Assembly (NCBI GenBank): GCA_026225235.1
Contig: JAMFSK010000072.1
Location: forward strand, 1 to 56,973
Reading direction: 5' to 3'
DNA: 56,973 nucleotides
Source: Burkholderiales bacterium
Lineage (GTDB): Bacteria; Pseudomonadota; Gammaproteobacteria; Burkholderiales; Burkholderiaceae
A program made the position numbers and the translations under genes. This document shows, in pieces, positions 34,562-43,798 of this stretch; position 1 is the first letter of the stretch, and each line of letters begins with the position of its first letter. The notes beneath the pieces are model-generated. The model saw only the letters and a program-made list of their open reading frames with translations. It ran no database searches and was not told the DNA's origin.

Positions 34562-35500
34562 TCAGACGTTGGTTTGTCCCGGCCCACGGAGTTCGGCAGT
34601 GCACCCATTTTGTTCCTGTGCGTCGCGGCTGACAAGTTGGGCGAACTCGTGGAGCGCGTCGAGGCAGGCGTCGGGCTGTTCAGCGAGCATCGCGTGGCCG
34701 CAGTCGAGTGTGACGGTGTCGACCGGCGCGCCGCTCGAGGCCAGTGCTTCGATCAGGGGCTGCAGCCGGCTGGGCGGTGTCATCAGGTCGCGCCGACCGA
34801 CGACAAGGCGCGTCGGACAGCGAATCGAAGCTGCGGCGCGCAAGCCTGCGTCGTAGGTATTGCAGGCGGTGAAGTCGATCGAGAACACGGGCGCCTCGTT
34901 GCTGTCGGAAATGCGTTGCATGAGCTGTTGGTTTATGCCGTGCAACCAGAAGCCGGGTGCCGGGCATGAGGGTTTGGCGGCGAAGGTGCTATGCGACCAC
35001 TGGTTCACCATCTCGATCGCCTCGGGTTCACGATGGGCGGCAGCGTTGAGCAGGGCGTCGGAGACACGCATCGGGAATGCGGTGGCGAACAGCGCCAATG
35101 CGCTGCAGCGCGATGGCCGTTGCGCGGCAGCTTCGAGGGCGATCAGCGAACCCATGCTGTGGCCCGCGAACAGTGCCCGTTCGATGGCGAGGGTATCGAG
35201 TAGGCGATGTAGCCAGTCGGCCATGGCCTCTATCGTGGAGAGCGGCGAGCCCGTGCTGCGGTGGTGGCCGGGCAGATCGACGGCGAGCACGTTGAAGCCG
35301 TGATGGGCCAGGTAGCGCGACTGCAATGCCCACACGCTGTGATCGTGCTGCGCACCGTGAATCAGTACGACCGTGGGCAGGGCGGGGTCGAAGGGCTTGC
35401 CGCCTGTATAGGCATAAGCGATCGTGTTGGCGCTGGCGCTGGCGCTGGCGCTGGCGTTGGGACTGGTGCTGGTGCCGCCTTCGTCGATGACGATGTTCAT
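34562..35500 (-). CDS. alpha/beta hydrolase with Ala-Ser repeat near the N-terminus
   Basis: A 312-residue hydrolase. The nucleophile elbow is GHSMGS, the oxyanion strand VVLIHGAQHDHSVW, the acid in VVGRRDLMTPP and the His in LDCGHAMLAEQP. Before the first beta strand, residues about 15-25 are NASASASASAN, encoded by a hexanucleotide repeat. The start ATG 35500 overlaps the stop of the metY-like gene by four bases (ATGA), so the two are translationally coupled. The substrate is unknown; coupling to sulfhydrylation suggests a role with an acylated amino acid, which is only inferred. Confidence 0.88.
   Translation of the reverse strand: MNIVIDEGGTSTSPNASASASASANTIAYAYTGGKPFDPALPTVVLIHGAQHDHSVWALQSRYLAHHGFNVLAVDLPGHHRSTGSPLSTIEAMADWLHRLLDTLAIERALFAGHSMGSLIALEAAAQRPSRCSALALFATAFPMRVSDALLNAAAHREPEAIEMVNQWSHSTFAAKPSCPAPGFWLHGINQQLMQRISDSNEAPVFSIDFTACNTYDAGLRAAASIRCPTRLVVGRRDLMTPPSRLQPLIEALASSGAPVDTVTLDCGHAMLAEQPDACLDALHEFAQLVSRDAQEQNGCTAELRGPGQTNV
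35424..35459 (-). repeat. short hexanucleotide repeat, in-frame Ala-Ser
   Basis: Four perfect copies of GCGCTG on the + strand (35430-35453) flanked by the variants GTGTTG (35424-35429) and GCGTTG (35454-35459). On the coding (minus) strand this gives alternating Ala and Ser codons with Asn at the edges. It is unrelated in sequence to the GCATCR repeat at 12959-13042, though it encodes the same dipeptide. Confidence 0.9.
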
Positions 35501-36804
35501 CGCGCGCTCCCCGCGGTCTTGACCGAGCCAGCGATCTTGAGTGCTCGCTTGAGGTCGTCGATCAGGTCAAGCGGGTCTTCGAGACCGATCGACAGTCTGA
35601 CGGTGCCCTCGGTGATGCCGGCAGATGCGAGCGCCGCCTGATCCATTCTGAAATGGGTCGTCGAAGCAGGATGAATCACCAGCGAGCGTGCATCGCCTAC
35701 GTTCGCTAGATGGGAGAACAGTTGGAGTGCTTCGATAAACCGCGTGCCCATCGCCCGGTCGCCCCGCAGGTCGAAGCTGAATACCGCGCCACAGCCGCGC
35801 GGTAACAAGGTCTGCGCGAGTGCGTGGTCAGGGTGTCCGGGCAACTCCGGATACGCGACCGAAGCGACGAGCGGATGCGCGACGAGGAACTCGACCACGC
35901 GGCGTGTGTTCTCGACGTGGCGGGCCATCCGCAGGGGCAGGGTTTCGATGCCTTGCAGCAGTTGCCATGCGGCCTGAGGGTGCATGCAAGCGCCGAAGTC
36001 GCGTAGTCCTTCGCGACGTGCGCGCAGCAGAAAGGGTGCGACGGTGCTTTCTTCGGCAAACACCATGCCGTGAAAGCCCGCATACGGTTCGGTCATCTCC
36101 GGGAAGCCGCCTGAGCGTTCGAAGTCGAAGCGGCCACCGTCGACCAGCACGCCACCGATGGTCGTGCCGTGGCCGCCCAGGAATTTTGTTGCCGAGTGAT
36201 AGACAAAATCGGCGCCGAGTGCGAAAGGCTGCATCAGGTAAGGCGTCGTAAAGGTCGAATCGACAAGCAGTGGAATGCCGTGATCGTGAGCCAATGCCGC
36301 CACGCGTGGGATATCGAGGACGTCGAGGCCTGGGTTACCGAGCGTTTCGCCGAATAGCAGCCGTGTCTCGGGCCGGATCGCCGCGCGCCACGCGTCCAGA
36401 TCGCGTGGCTGGACGAAGGTGGTCTCGATGCCGAAGCGCCGGAGCGTGTAGTGCAGCAGGTTATGCGAGCCGCCGTAGAGTGCCGACGAGGCGACGATAT
36501 GCGTGCCTGCGCCCATCAGCGTGACGATGGCCAGATGCAGCGCGGCCTGGCCGCTCGCCGTCGCGATTGCACCCGCGCCGTTTTCTAGCGCGGCGACGCG
36601 CTCCTCGAGCACGGCGACGGTTGGGTTCGACAGCCGCGAGTAAACGTGCCCGGCACGCTCCATATTGAAGAGCGAAGCTGCGTGGTCGCTGTCACGGAAC
36701 ACGTACGACGTCGTCTGGTAGATTGGCGTCGCGCGCGCGCCGGTGGTGGGGTCAGGCGCGGCACCGGCGTGCAGTGTCAGGGTATCGAAGCGGGGGCCGG
36801 CCAT
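35497..36804 (-). CDS. metY: O-acetylhomoserine aminocarboxypropyltransferase (MetY type)
   Basis: A 435-residue Cys/Met-metabolism PLP enzyme. The PLP lysine is Lys207 in HSATKFLGGHG; YSRLSNPTVAVLEERVAALE, ASGQAALHLAI and SSALYGGSHNLL are family motifs. The length (over 420) and GGHGTTIGG favour O-acetylhomoserine sulfhydrylase over cystathionine synthase or lyase, which are about 390. It makes homocysteine or methionine from O-acetylhomoserine and a thiol/sulfide. The start ATG 36804 has no clear ribosome site. The alpha/beta hydrolase gene is coupled to its stop. A methionine gamma-lyase is the alternative. Confidence 0.9.
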   Translation of the reverse strand: MAGPRFDTLTLHAGAAPDPTTGARATPIYQTTSYVFRDSDHAASLFNMERAGHVYSRLSNPTVAVLEERVAALENGAGAIATASGQAALHLAIVTLMGAGTHIVASSALYGGSHNLLHYTLRRFGIETTFVQPRDLDAWRAAIRPETRLLFGETLGNPGLDVLDIPRVAALAHDHGIPLLVDSTFTTPYLMQPFALGADFVYHSATKFLGGHGTTIGGVLVDGGRFDFERSGGFPEMTEPYAGFHGMVFAEESTVAPFLLRARREGLRDFGACMHPQAAWQLLQGIETLPLRMARHVENTRRVVEFLVAHPLVASVAYPELPGHPDHALAQTLLPRGCGAVFSFDLRGDRAMGTRFIEALQLFSHLANVGDARSLVIHPASTTHFRMDQAALASAGITEGTVRLSIGLEDPLDLIDDLKRALKIAGSVKTAGSAR

Positions 36805-37147
36805 ATGAATGCTGTCTCCGTATCAGCGCTGCATGCAGGAATCGGGGTCGTGAGCGGTGATCGACCGCAAGACGAACGGGCTTTCACCCACATCGAGCCT
36901 CAGGCACCCGACAGTCCACCCTCGATTCGGGGTCCGTTCGACTGGGCGGATCGTAACCTGGCTTGGCGCAGGCGCGAAAAATGCTGCATTGCACCAGCGA
37001 GAGCCGCCCTGGGATTGGCTCTGAGGCATGCATTGCGTGGCGGCTTGCCTTTCCTTTTAAGAGCCTTTCCGCTAGCATCGAAAACATGTTCAACACCTTT
37101 CGGCGCGTGCAGGAAGGTGCATCGACCTGGGTCAAGCGGAGACGACG
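36805..37147. other. divergent intergenic region
   Basis: 343 bases between metY (minus) and the CBS gene (plus). It holds a 21-codon reading frame at 37086-37151 whose TGA overlaps the CBS start ATG, treated under findings. No other gene is supported; the frame running through 36646-37377 is a shadow. Confidence 0.45.
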
Positions 37148-37606
37148 ATGAAAGTCAGCGATATTCTGAAGCTAAAGGGCACCACGCTGTTTACGGTGAC
37201 GCCGGATACGCCGATTGCCGATGCGGCGGCGACGATGGCCGCGCACGATATCGGTTCCCTCGTCGTGATGGAGTTCGGCGAACTGGTTGGCATGCTGACC
37301 TTCCGGGAAATCATCCTGACGCTGCGCGCGCAGGGCGGTTCGCTCGGCACGACGCAGATTCGCAAGATCATGGATGACCATCCCCTGACCTGCACACCCG
37401 AAACCGACATCAACGAAATCCGCCGCATGATGCTCGAACGGCATGCGCGTTACCTGCCGGTGCTCGAAAAGGGCACGCTGATGGGCGTGGTGTCGTTCTA
37501 CGACGTGGCGAAGGCGGTCGTCGAGGAGCAGGGTTTCGAGAATCGCATGCTCAAGGCCTATATCCGCGACTGGCCGGAAGAATCGCAGGAACCGGTGCGC
37601 AGCTGA
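37148..37606 (+). CDS. CBS domain protein
   Basis: A 152-residue protein consisting of two CBS motifs: about residues 8-68 (TLFTVTPDTPIADAAATMAAHDIGSLVV) and 73-133 (DHPLTCTPETDINEIRRMMLERHARYLPV). Such Bateman modules bind adenine nucleotides, often AMP, ATP or NAD(H), and regulate partner proteins. The start is ATG 37148 after GGAGACGACG. It is soluble, without another domain. The nearby aroC is 240 bases downstream and has its own -10 element, so they are probably separate transcripts. Confidence 0.93.
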   Translation: MKVSDILKLKGTTLFTVTPDTPIADAAATMAAHDIGSLVVMEFGELVGMLTFREIILTLRAQGGSLGTTQIRKIMDDHPLTCTPETDINEIRRMMLERHARYLPVLEKGTLMGVVSFYDVAKAVVEEQGFENRMLKAYIRDWPEESQEPVRS

Positions 37607-37801
37607 GCCACCGAGCCTGGGCCGCGGCGATCGTCTTGGCGAATCGCTGCGCGCCTGCGGCTGCCAGCCTGCCTGATTCACCGCGCCGCGCGTGCGACGC
37701 TTAAGCGTTCGCGCACCGGCTCAGGTTAGCAGTGCGCTCGCTTCCGGCATGATGGGCCGTACGGCCGCATCCACGTCCTTCGGGGCCGGGCTGCGGCCGT
37801 T

Positions 37802-37807
37802 TATAAT
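37802..37807 (+). promoter_or_regulatory. candidate -10 element of aroC
   Basis: A perfect TATAAT lies 36 bases upstream of the aroC start. The -35 region (TTCGGG at 37779-37784, spacer 17) is weak, so the promoter call rests on the -10 box. Confidence 0.5.
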
Positions 37808-37843
37808 TGCGTCTGGCATCCATCTTTCGACAAGGTTTCCCGC

Positions 37844-38971
37844 ATGTCCGGCAATACCCTCGGTACGCTCTTCACCGTCACGACTTTCGGCGAATCTCAC
37901 GGTCCGGCGATCGGTTGTGTGATCGACGGTTGCCCGCCGGGCATGGCACTGAGTGAAGCGGACATCCAGCACGACCTCGATCGTCGCAAGCCGGGCACCT
38001 CGCGGCACGTGACGCAGCGCCAGGAAGCGGATCAGGTCGAAATTCTCTCGGGCGTGTTCGAAGGCGTTACTACCGGTACGCCGATCGCGTTGTTGATCCG
38101 CAATACCGACCAGCGTAGCAAGGACTACGGCAATATCGCGCAGACCTTCCGTCCGGGCCATGCGGACTATACGTATTGGCATAAATACGGCGTGCGCGAT
38201 CATCGGGGCGGTGGCCGTTCGTCGGCACGCCTGACTGCGCCTGTAGTGGCCGCGGGTGCCGTCGCAAAGAAGTGGCTCGCGCAGAAATACGGTGTGCAGA
38301 TCCACGGCTATATGGCTGCGCTCGGCGAGATCGATATTCCGTTTGTCGATGCAGCCTATGTCAGCGAAAACCCGTTTTTTGCGCCCAACGAGGCCATCGT
38401 GCCGCAGCTCGAGGCCTATATGGACGAGTTACGCAAGGAGGGTGACTCGATCGGCGCGCGCATCAACGTCGTGGCCAGCGGGGTGCCGGTCGGGTTCGGT
38501 GAGCCTCTGTTCGACCGGCTCGATGCCGATATTGCGCACGCGATGATGGGACTCAATGCCGTCAAGGGCGTCGAGATCGGTGCAGGTTTTGGCAGTGTTC
38601 GCCAGCGCGGATCGTTTCATGGTGACGAACTGACACCGAATGGCTTTGTCGGCAACCACGCGGGCGGCGTGCTCGGTGGCATTTCGACGGGCCAGGACAT
38701 CACGGTCTCAATCGCAATCAAGCCGACCTCGAGCATCCGTACACCGCGTCGTTCGATCGACAAGGAAGGGCACGAAGCCATCGTCGAGACCTTCGGGCGC
38801 CATGACCCCTGCGTGGGCATCCGTGCGACGCCGATTGTTGAATCGCTGCTGGCGCTCGTGCTGATTGATCATGCCCTGCGTTATCGTGCGCAGTGTGGCG
38901 ACGTGCAGGTGTCGACACCGGCGATTCCGGCGGCGAACGCCGATGAGCAGGGTGATCTGGCTGCGCGTTGA
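37844..38971 (+). CDS. aroC: chorismate synthase
   Basis: A 375-residue enzyme that turns 5-enolpyruvylshikimate 3-phosphate into chorismate, the last shared step to aromatic amino acids; it needs reduced FMN. Signatures seen: [19 protein letters not shown] near the start, [33 protein letters not shown] sequence and [17 protein letters not shown], and the end [18 protein letters not shown]. The start ATG 37844 is the family start ([11 protein letters not shown]). Length normal. It is convergent with the ETF-QO gene. Confidence 0.97.
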   Translation: MSGNTLGTLFTVTTFGESHGPAIGCVIDGCPPGMALSEADIQHDLDRRKPGTSRHVTQRQEADQVEILSGVFEGVTTGTPIALLIRNTDQRSKDYGNIAQTFRPGHADYTYWHKYGVRDHRGGGRSSARLTAPVVAAGAVAKKWLAQKYGVQIHGYMAALGEIDIPFVDAAYVSENPFFAPNEAIVPQLEAYMDELRKEGDSIGARINVVASGVPVGFGEPLFDRLDADIAHAMMGLNAVKGVEIGAGFGSVRQRGSFHGDELTPNGFVGNHAGGVLGGISTGQDITVSIAIKPTSSIRTPRRSIDKEGHEAIVETFGRHDPCVGIRATPIVESLLALVLIDHALRYRAQCGDVQVSTPAIPAANADEQGDLAAR

Positions 38972-39009
38972 CGGACGAGCGCCTGGACTTCGGGCGCCCG
39001 CTTCACTGA

Positions 39010-40683
39010 TCACATATTCGGATAGTTCGGCCCACCGCCGCCTTCGGGCGTCACCCAGACGATGTTCTGGGTGGGGTCCTTGATATCGCAGGTCTTGCAG
39101 TGAACGCAGTTCTGCGCGTTGATCTGCAGCTTGGGCGCGCCTTCTTCCACGTTGACAAACTCGTAGACCCCGGCCGGGCAATAGCGCTGCTCGGGTCCCG
39201 CGTATTCAGCGAGGTTCACGTTGACCGGTACGCTCGCGTCCTTGAGCGTCAGGTGAATCGGCTGGTTCTCTTCATGATTGGTATTCGAGACGAATACCGA
39301 TGTGAGCCGGTCGAACGTCAGCTTGTTATCGGGCTTCGGATAGTTAATCGGCTTGAACTGCGCGGCCGGCTTGAGCGTCTCGTGGTCCGCGTGCTGGTGG
39401 TGGAGCGTCCAGGGCACTTTGCCGCCCAACAGCTTTTGCTCGATCCCGTTCATCAGCGTGCCGAGCCACAGGCCCTTGCTGGCCCACTGCTTGAAATTGC
39501 GTGAGCGGTGCAGCTCTTCGTGCAGCCATGACTGCTTGAACAATTCAGGATAGTGGCTGAGTTCGTCATGTTGACGACCGGCCTGTATCGCTTCAAAAGC
39601 CGCTTCGGCGGCCAGCATGCCGGTCTTGATCGCGGCGTGGCTGCCTTTGATCCGCGACACGTTGAGGAAGCCTGCATCATCGCCCACCACAGCGCCGCCC
39701 GGGAACACGAGCTTCGGCAACGAGGTCAGACCGCCCGCGACAATCGCGCGCGCGCCATATGACACGCGTTTGCCACCGTCGAGAAACTTGCGGATCTCGG
39801 GGTGCGTCTTGTAGCGCTGGAATTCCTCGAACGGCGACAGGTACGGGTTCTGATAGCCAAGCCCGACCACAAAGCCGACGATCACCTGGTTGTTGTCGAG
39901 GTGATAAAGGAAGGAGCCGCCGTACGTATCGTTTTCGAGCGGCCAGCCAGCCGTGTGCATGACGAGACCCGGCTTGTGCTTCGAAGGATCGATCTCCCAA
40001 AGCTCTTTGATACCAAGACCGAAGACTTGCGGGTCGGCGTCCTTGCCGAGCTTGAAGCGCTCGCCGAGCTGGCGGCCCAGATGCCCGCGCGCGCCCTCGC
40101 AAAACAGCGTGTACTTCGCGTGCAACTCCATGCCAAGCTGGAAGTGGTCGGTCGGTTCGCCATTGCGGCCCAGGCCCATATTGCCGGTGACCACGCCTTT
40201 GACCGACCCGTCGTCGTTATACAGAATCTCGGCCGCGGGAAAGCCCGGGAAGATCTCGACGCCAAGCGCCTCGGCCTGCTGTCCCAGCCAGCGCACCACG
40301 TTCGCGAGGCTGATCACGTAGTTGCCGTGGTTGCGCAGACTATCCGGCAGAGCCCAGTCCGGCAGCTTGCGTGCGCCGTCCCGCGTGAGGAACATAAAGC
40401 GGTCTTCGGTGACCTCGACGCTCAGCGGTGCGCCTTGTGCCTTCCAGTCAGGCAGGAGCTCGGTCAGCGCGCGCGGGTCCATGACGGCGCCCGAGAGGAT
40501 ATGCGCGCCCACTTCAGAGCCCTTTTCGAGCACGCACACGCTGATCTCGGCGCCCTTGTCCGCGGCCAGTTGCTTCAGGCGGATAGCCGCCGACAATCCG
40601 GCCGGACCGCCGCCGACGATGACGACGTCGTACTCCATCGATTCGCGCGGGCCGAACTGCTCAATGAGACTGGTGGGGGTCAT
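39010..40683 (-). CDS. electron transfer flavoprotein-ubiquinone oxidoreductase
   Basis: A 557-residue inner-membrane-associated enzyme passing electrons from ETF to ubiquinone. The N-terminal FAD loop is VVIVGGGPAGLSAAIRL at about residues 20-36; HILSGAVMDPRAL and the DDAGFLNVSRIKGSHAAIKTG quinone/FAD region follow. The C-terminal 4Fe-4S cluster cysteines are in RYCPAGVYEF and NCVHCKTCDIKDP. The start ATG 40683 has AGAGGAG six bases upstream. ETF genes are not in this window. It completes fatty acid and amino acid dehydrogenation and matches the enoyl-CoA hydratase and CoA-transferase genes elsewhere in the window. Confidence 0.96.
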   Translation of the reverse strand: MTPTSLIEQFGPRESMEYDVVIVGGGPAGLSAAIRLKQLAADKGAEISVCVLEKGSEVGAHILSGAVMDPRALTELLPDWKAQGAPLSVEVTEDRFMFLTRDGARKLPDWALPDSLRNHGNYVISLANVVRWLGQQAEALGVEIFPGFPAAEILYNDDGSVKGVVTGNMGLGRNGEPTDHFQLGMELHAKYTLFCEGARGHLGRQLGERFKLGKDADPQVFGLGIKELWEIDPSKHKPGLVMHTAGWPLENDTYGGSFLYHLDNNQVIVGFVVGLGYQNPYLSPFEEFQRYKTHPEIRKFLDGGKRVSYGARAIVAGGLTSLPKLVFPGGAVVGDDAGFLNVSRIKGSHAAIKTGMLAAEAAFEAIQAGRQHDELSHYPELFKQSWLHEELHRSRNFKQWASKGLWLGTLMNGIEQKLLGGKVPWTLHHQHADHETLKPAAQFKPINYPKPDNKLTFDRLTSVFVSNTNHEENQPIHLTLKDASVPVNVNLAEYAGPEQRYCPAGVYEFVNVEEGAPKLQINAQNCVHCKTCDIKDPTQNIVWVTPEGGGGPNYPNM

Positions 40684-40915
40684 GGGCTCCTCTGCCGTTT
40701 AGAATATTGGCCTTCGGGCCGTATTGTCGGGGAAAGCTACACGGTATCGCAACCGATGATACCCTTATTAGCACGATCGTTCTATTTATAGCCCTTTGGT
40801 GCAAGCGCGCCAGCGGGTCGAATGGGGCTTGCGCGATGCCACGGGCGGGCGTCTTCGGACACCTGCTGCGGCGCGATCAAGGCACTTACGAAGGTGCATC
40901 AACAAAGGAGGGCGC

Positions 40916-41692
40916 ATGGGTCGCTCGATCAATCTGGAGGGGAAGGTCGCGCTGGTCACGGGCGCGTCGAGCGGCTTGGGCAAGCGCTTCGCGCACGTCC
41001 TGGCGGACGCGGGCGCGAAAGTCGTGCTCGCGAGCCGACGCACTGAACGGCTCAAGGAATTGCGCGCCGAGATTGAGGCTAAGGGCGGCGCGGCGCATAT
41101 GGTCGCGCTCGATGTGACCGACTATTCAAGCATCCGCGCTGCCGTGGCGCATGCGGAGACGGAAGCGGGCACCATCGATATCCTCGTCAACAACTCCGGC
41201 GTATCGACCACGCAGAAGCTGCTCGATGTCACGCCCGATGACTACGAGTACGTGTTCGATACCAACACGCGCGGCGCGTTCTTCGTCGCCCAGGAAGTCG
41301 CCAAGCGCATGGTCAGGCGTGGAAGTTCGAACGGCAAACCCGGCTATCGGATCATCAATGTCGCCTCGGTCGCGGGGCTGCGCGTGTTGTCGCAGATCGG
41401 CATTTATTCGATGAGCAAGGCGGCGGTGGTCCATATGACGAAGTCGATGGCGCTCGAATGGGGCCGCCATGGGATCAATGTCAATGCGATCTGCCCGGGC
41501 TATATCGATACGGAAATCAACCATCATCACTGGGGCACCGAGCAAGGCAAGAAGCTCGTTTCGATGCTGCCGCGTCAGCGGGTTGGGCAACCGGAAGATC
41601 TTGATGGTCTGCTGCTGTTGCTGGCGTCGGACGATTCGCAGTTCATCAACGGCTCGATCATTTCGGCCGACGACGGGCTGGGCGCGTCGTAA
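40916..41692 (+). CDS. short-chain dehydrogenase/reductase
   Basis: A 258-residue classical SDR from ATG 40916 (GGAGGGCGC upstream); a longer reading from 40796 is not supported. The cofactor motif is TGASSGLG at residues 15-22, followed by ASRRTERL (NADP(H)-type basic residues), NNSGVS, and the catalytic Ser in NVASVAGL and Tyr/Lys in YSMSKAA. The substrate is unknown; members of this group include 3-hydroxyacyl or 3-oxoacyl reductases. It converges with the PAS-LuxR gene, with 16 bases between their ends. Confidence 0.9.
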   Translation: MGRSINLEGKVALVTGASSGLGKRFAHVLADAGAKVVLASRRTERLKELRAEIEAKGGAAHMVALDVTDYSSIRAAVAHAETEAGTIDILVNNSGVSTTQKLLDVTPDDYEYVFDTNTRGAFFVAQEVAKRMVRRGSSNGKPGYRIINVASVAGLRVLSQIGIYSMSKAAVVHMTKSMALEWGRHGINVNAICPGYIDTEINHHHWGTEQGKKLVSMLPRQRVGQPEDLDGLLLLLASDDSQFINGSIISADDGLGAS

Positions 41693-41708
41693 GGCCTTGC
41701 CTTGCCAG

Positions 41709-42254
41709 TCAACTGCCCATCAAACGCTGAAGCAATTCAGTGGCATTGCCCGTGTCGTACTTCTTCATCAGCCGGGCACGGTAGACGTCCACCGTGCGTG
41801 GGCTGATCGAAAGAATCCGGCCGATCTGCTTGCTGGTCTGGCCGCTGAGCAATTGAGCTGCAATCTCGCGCTCGCGCGGCGTAAGCTGGACGGCGACACG
41901 TCGCGTGCTGCTGAGGTCTTCAAAGGTCCATACGCCGTTGGCATGCGGATGAAGGCGATCGAGTGCGCGCCCCGTCACGTGGCACCAGAACAACTCGCCG
42001 TTCGCACGCTTCATGATGCGGTCGTCGGAATACACATCGCTGGCCTGCATGACCGTTGCAATGCGCCGCCCGATTCGTTCGAACTCGTCAGGAGACGGGT
42101 AGATCACGGCGAATGACTGGCCGATCATCTCTTCGCGCCGCATGCCGAAGATCGACATGACGCGGTCATTGCAGTCCTCGATGATGCGCTCGCGCGAAAT
42201 CACGAGCCCGACTGGCGCAAGCTGGAACGCGGTTTGATAGTCTAGTGCGGGCAT
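41709..42254 (-). CDS. PAS-LuxR transcriptional regulator
   Basis: A 181-residue regulator. Residues about 5-115 are a PAS domain (QLAPVGLVISRERIIEDCND, FAVIYPSPDEFERIG, FWCHVTGRALD); 122-180 a LuxR-type helix-turn-helix (LTPREREIAAQLLSGQTSKQIGRILSISPRTVDVYRARLMKKY). I start it at ATG 42254; the open frame continues upstream to 43121 but that part overlaps the CoA-transferase gene antisense and is not protein-like. It lacks a receiver domain, so it is likely a one-component sensor. It is divergent from the CoA-transferase operon, with about 190 bases between starts, and probably controls it. Confidence 0.85.
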   Translation of the reverse strand: MPALDYQTAFQLAPVGLVISRERIIEDCNDRVMSIFGMRREEMIGQSFAVIYPSPDEFERIGRRIATVMQASDVYSDDRIMKRANGELFWCHVTGRALDRLHPHANGVWTFEDLSSTRRVAVQLTPREREIAAQLLSGQTSKQIGRILSISPRTVDVYRARLMKKYDTGNATELLQRLMGS

Positions 42255-42443
42255 CGGCTCGTCTTTGCGCGAAGCCCGGCTGCGCGCCGCGCGGCTTGAT
42301 TGCAGCGGCAAGCCTCGGCGGTTGGGTGCATGGGCCTGGCTGGTATGTAATTTTGCGTATTGTGCCGTACTCCGGGGGCGGCGTAATCTGGCGCTCGGCG
42401 CGGGTTGCCGCGCGCCATCTAAAAGCACAACCAGGGACGAACG

Positions 42444-43151
42444 ATGAACAAGGTATATCCGAGTGCGGCAAAGGCACTGGAGGATGTCGTCAAAGACGGT
42501 CAGGTCTTCGCCGTCGGGGGCTTCGGGCTGTGCGGGATTCCCGAGGCGCTGATCGCCGCGCTGCGCGACACTGGTGTGAAGGACATCACCTGCATCTCGA
42601 ACAATGCAGGCGTCGACGGCTTTGGCCTCGGCCTGTTGCTCGAGACCCGTCAGATCAAGAAAATGATTTCGTCGTACGTCGGCGAGAACAAGGAGTTCGA
42701 GCGTCAGTTTCTGGCCGGCGAACTCGAGCTCGACTTCACCCCGCAGGGCACGCTCGCTGAAAAGCTGCGCGCCGGCGGTTCGGGTATTCCCGCGTTCTTC
42801 ACGCGGACCGGCTTTGGCACGATCGTCGCCGACGGCAAGGAAACCCGCGAATTCGACGGTGAATCGTATGTCATGGAGCGTGCGCTGACCGCCGATGTGG
42901 CGCTCGTCAAAGCCTGGAAGGCCGACAAGGCAGGCAATCTGATCTTCCGCCACACCGCGCGCAACTTCAACCCGCTGTGCGCGATGGCGGGCCGCGTGAC
43001 CGTGGCCGAGGTCGAAGAGATCGTCGAGACAGGTAGTCTCGATCCCGACTCGATCCATACGCCGGGTATCTTCGTCCAGCGCGTCGTGCTGAACGCCAAT
43101 CCAGAAAAGCGGATCGAGCAACGCATCGTCCGCGCGAGAGAGGGAGTCTGA
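42444..43151 (+). CDS. 3-oxoacid CoA-transferase subunit A
   Basis: A 235-residue alpha subunit of succinyl-CoA:3-ketoacid CoA transferase. Features: [20 protein letters not shown] near the start, [16 protein letters not shown], and [23 protein letters not shown]. With subunit B it moves CoA from succinyl-CoA to acetoacetate or a similar oxoacid, feeding ketone bodies into the TCA cycle. The start ATG 42444 follows AGGGACGAACG. Subunit B starts two bases after its stop. The divergent PAS-LuxR gene probably regulates the operon. Confidence 0.95.
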   Translation: MNKVYPSAAKALEDVVKDGQVFAVGGFGLCGIPEALIAALRDTGVKDITCISNNAGVDGFGLGLLLETRQIKKMISSYVGENKEFERQFLAGELELDFTPQGTLAEKLRAGGSGIPAFFTRTGFGTIVADGKETREFDGESYVMERALTADVALVKAWKADKAGNLIFRHTARNFNPLCAMAGRVTVAEVEEIVETGSLDPDSIHTPGIFVQRVVLNANPEKRIEQRIVRAREGV

Positions 43152-43153
43152 AG

Positions 43154-43798
43154 ATGGCCTGGGATCGAAATCAGATGGCTGCCCGCGCAGCTAAGGAATT
43201 GCAGGACGGCTTTTACGTGAACCTCGGGATCGGTCTGCCGACGCTCGTGGCGAACCATGTGCCCGCCGGTGTCGAAGTCTGGTTGCAGTCGGAGAATGGG
43301 CTGCTGGGCATCGGGCCGTCGCCGTACGAAGATGAAGTCGATGCAGACCTGATCAATGCAGGCAAGCAGACCGTGACGACGCTGCCGGGCTCTTCGTTTT
43401 TCTCGTCGGCCGACTCATTCGCGATGATCCGGGGCGGCCACATCAACCTGGCCATTCTCGGCGCTATGCAGGTCAGCGCAAAGGGTGACCTCGCCAACTG
43501 GATGATCCCCGGCAAGATGATCAAGGGTATGGGAGGTGCGATGGACCTGGTCGCCGGCGTCAAGCGCGTCGTCGTCCTGATGGAGCATGTCGCGAAGGGC
43601 GACCAGCACAAGATCCTCGAGCAGTGCAATCTGCCGCTTACCGGGGTGGGTGTGGTTGATGTGATCATCACCGATCTTGGCGTGATCGAGGTGACCGACG
43701 ATGGCCTGAGGCTGGTCGAGCTCGCGCCAGGGGTGAGCGTCGATGAGATCGTGGCCAAGACCGGTGCGCCGCTCGACGTCAGCGCACTCGTTGCATGA
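43154..43798 (+). CDS. 3-oxoacid CoA-transferase subunit B
   Basis: A 214-residue beta subunit. The catalytic glutamate that carries CoA is in [11 protein letters not shown], and [28 protein letters not shown] is the other strong signature. The start ATG 43154 lies two bases after the subunit A stop with GAGGGAG upstream in the end of the A gene. Its own stop overlaps the following hydrolase start by four bases (ATGA). It works as a heterodimer or heterotetramer with subunit A in the cytoplasm. Confidence 0.95.
   Translation: MAWDRNQMAARAAKELQDGFYVNLGIGLPTLVANHVPAGVEVWLQSENGLLGIGPSPYEDEVDADLINAGKQTVTTLPGSSFFSSADSFAMIRGGHINLAILGAMQVSAKGDLANWMIPGKMIKGMGGAMDLVAGVKRVVVLMEHVAKGDQHKILEQCNLPLTGVGVVDVIITDLGVIEVTDDGLRLVELAPGVSVDEIVAKTGAPLDVSALVA

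Noticed and set aside
37681..38305. 194-codon minus-strand frame over the aroC start
   Set aside because: Antisense to the conserved chorismate synthase N-terminus; a shadow frame.
42255..43121. N-terminal extension of the PAS-LuxR gene to 43121
   Set aside because: It overlaps the CoA-transferase subunit A gene antisense and has no domain; the PAS domain begins right at ATG 42254.
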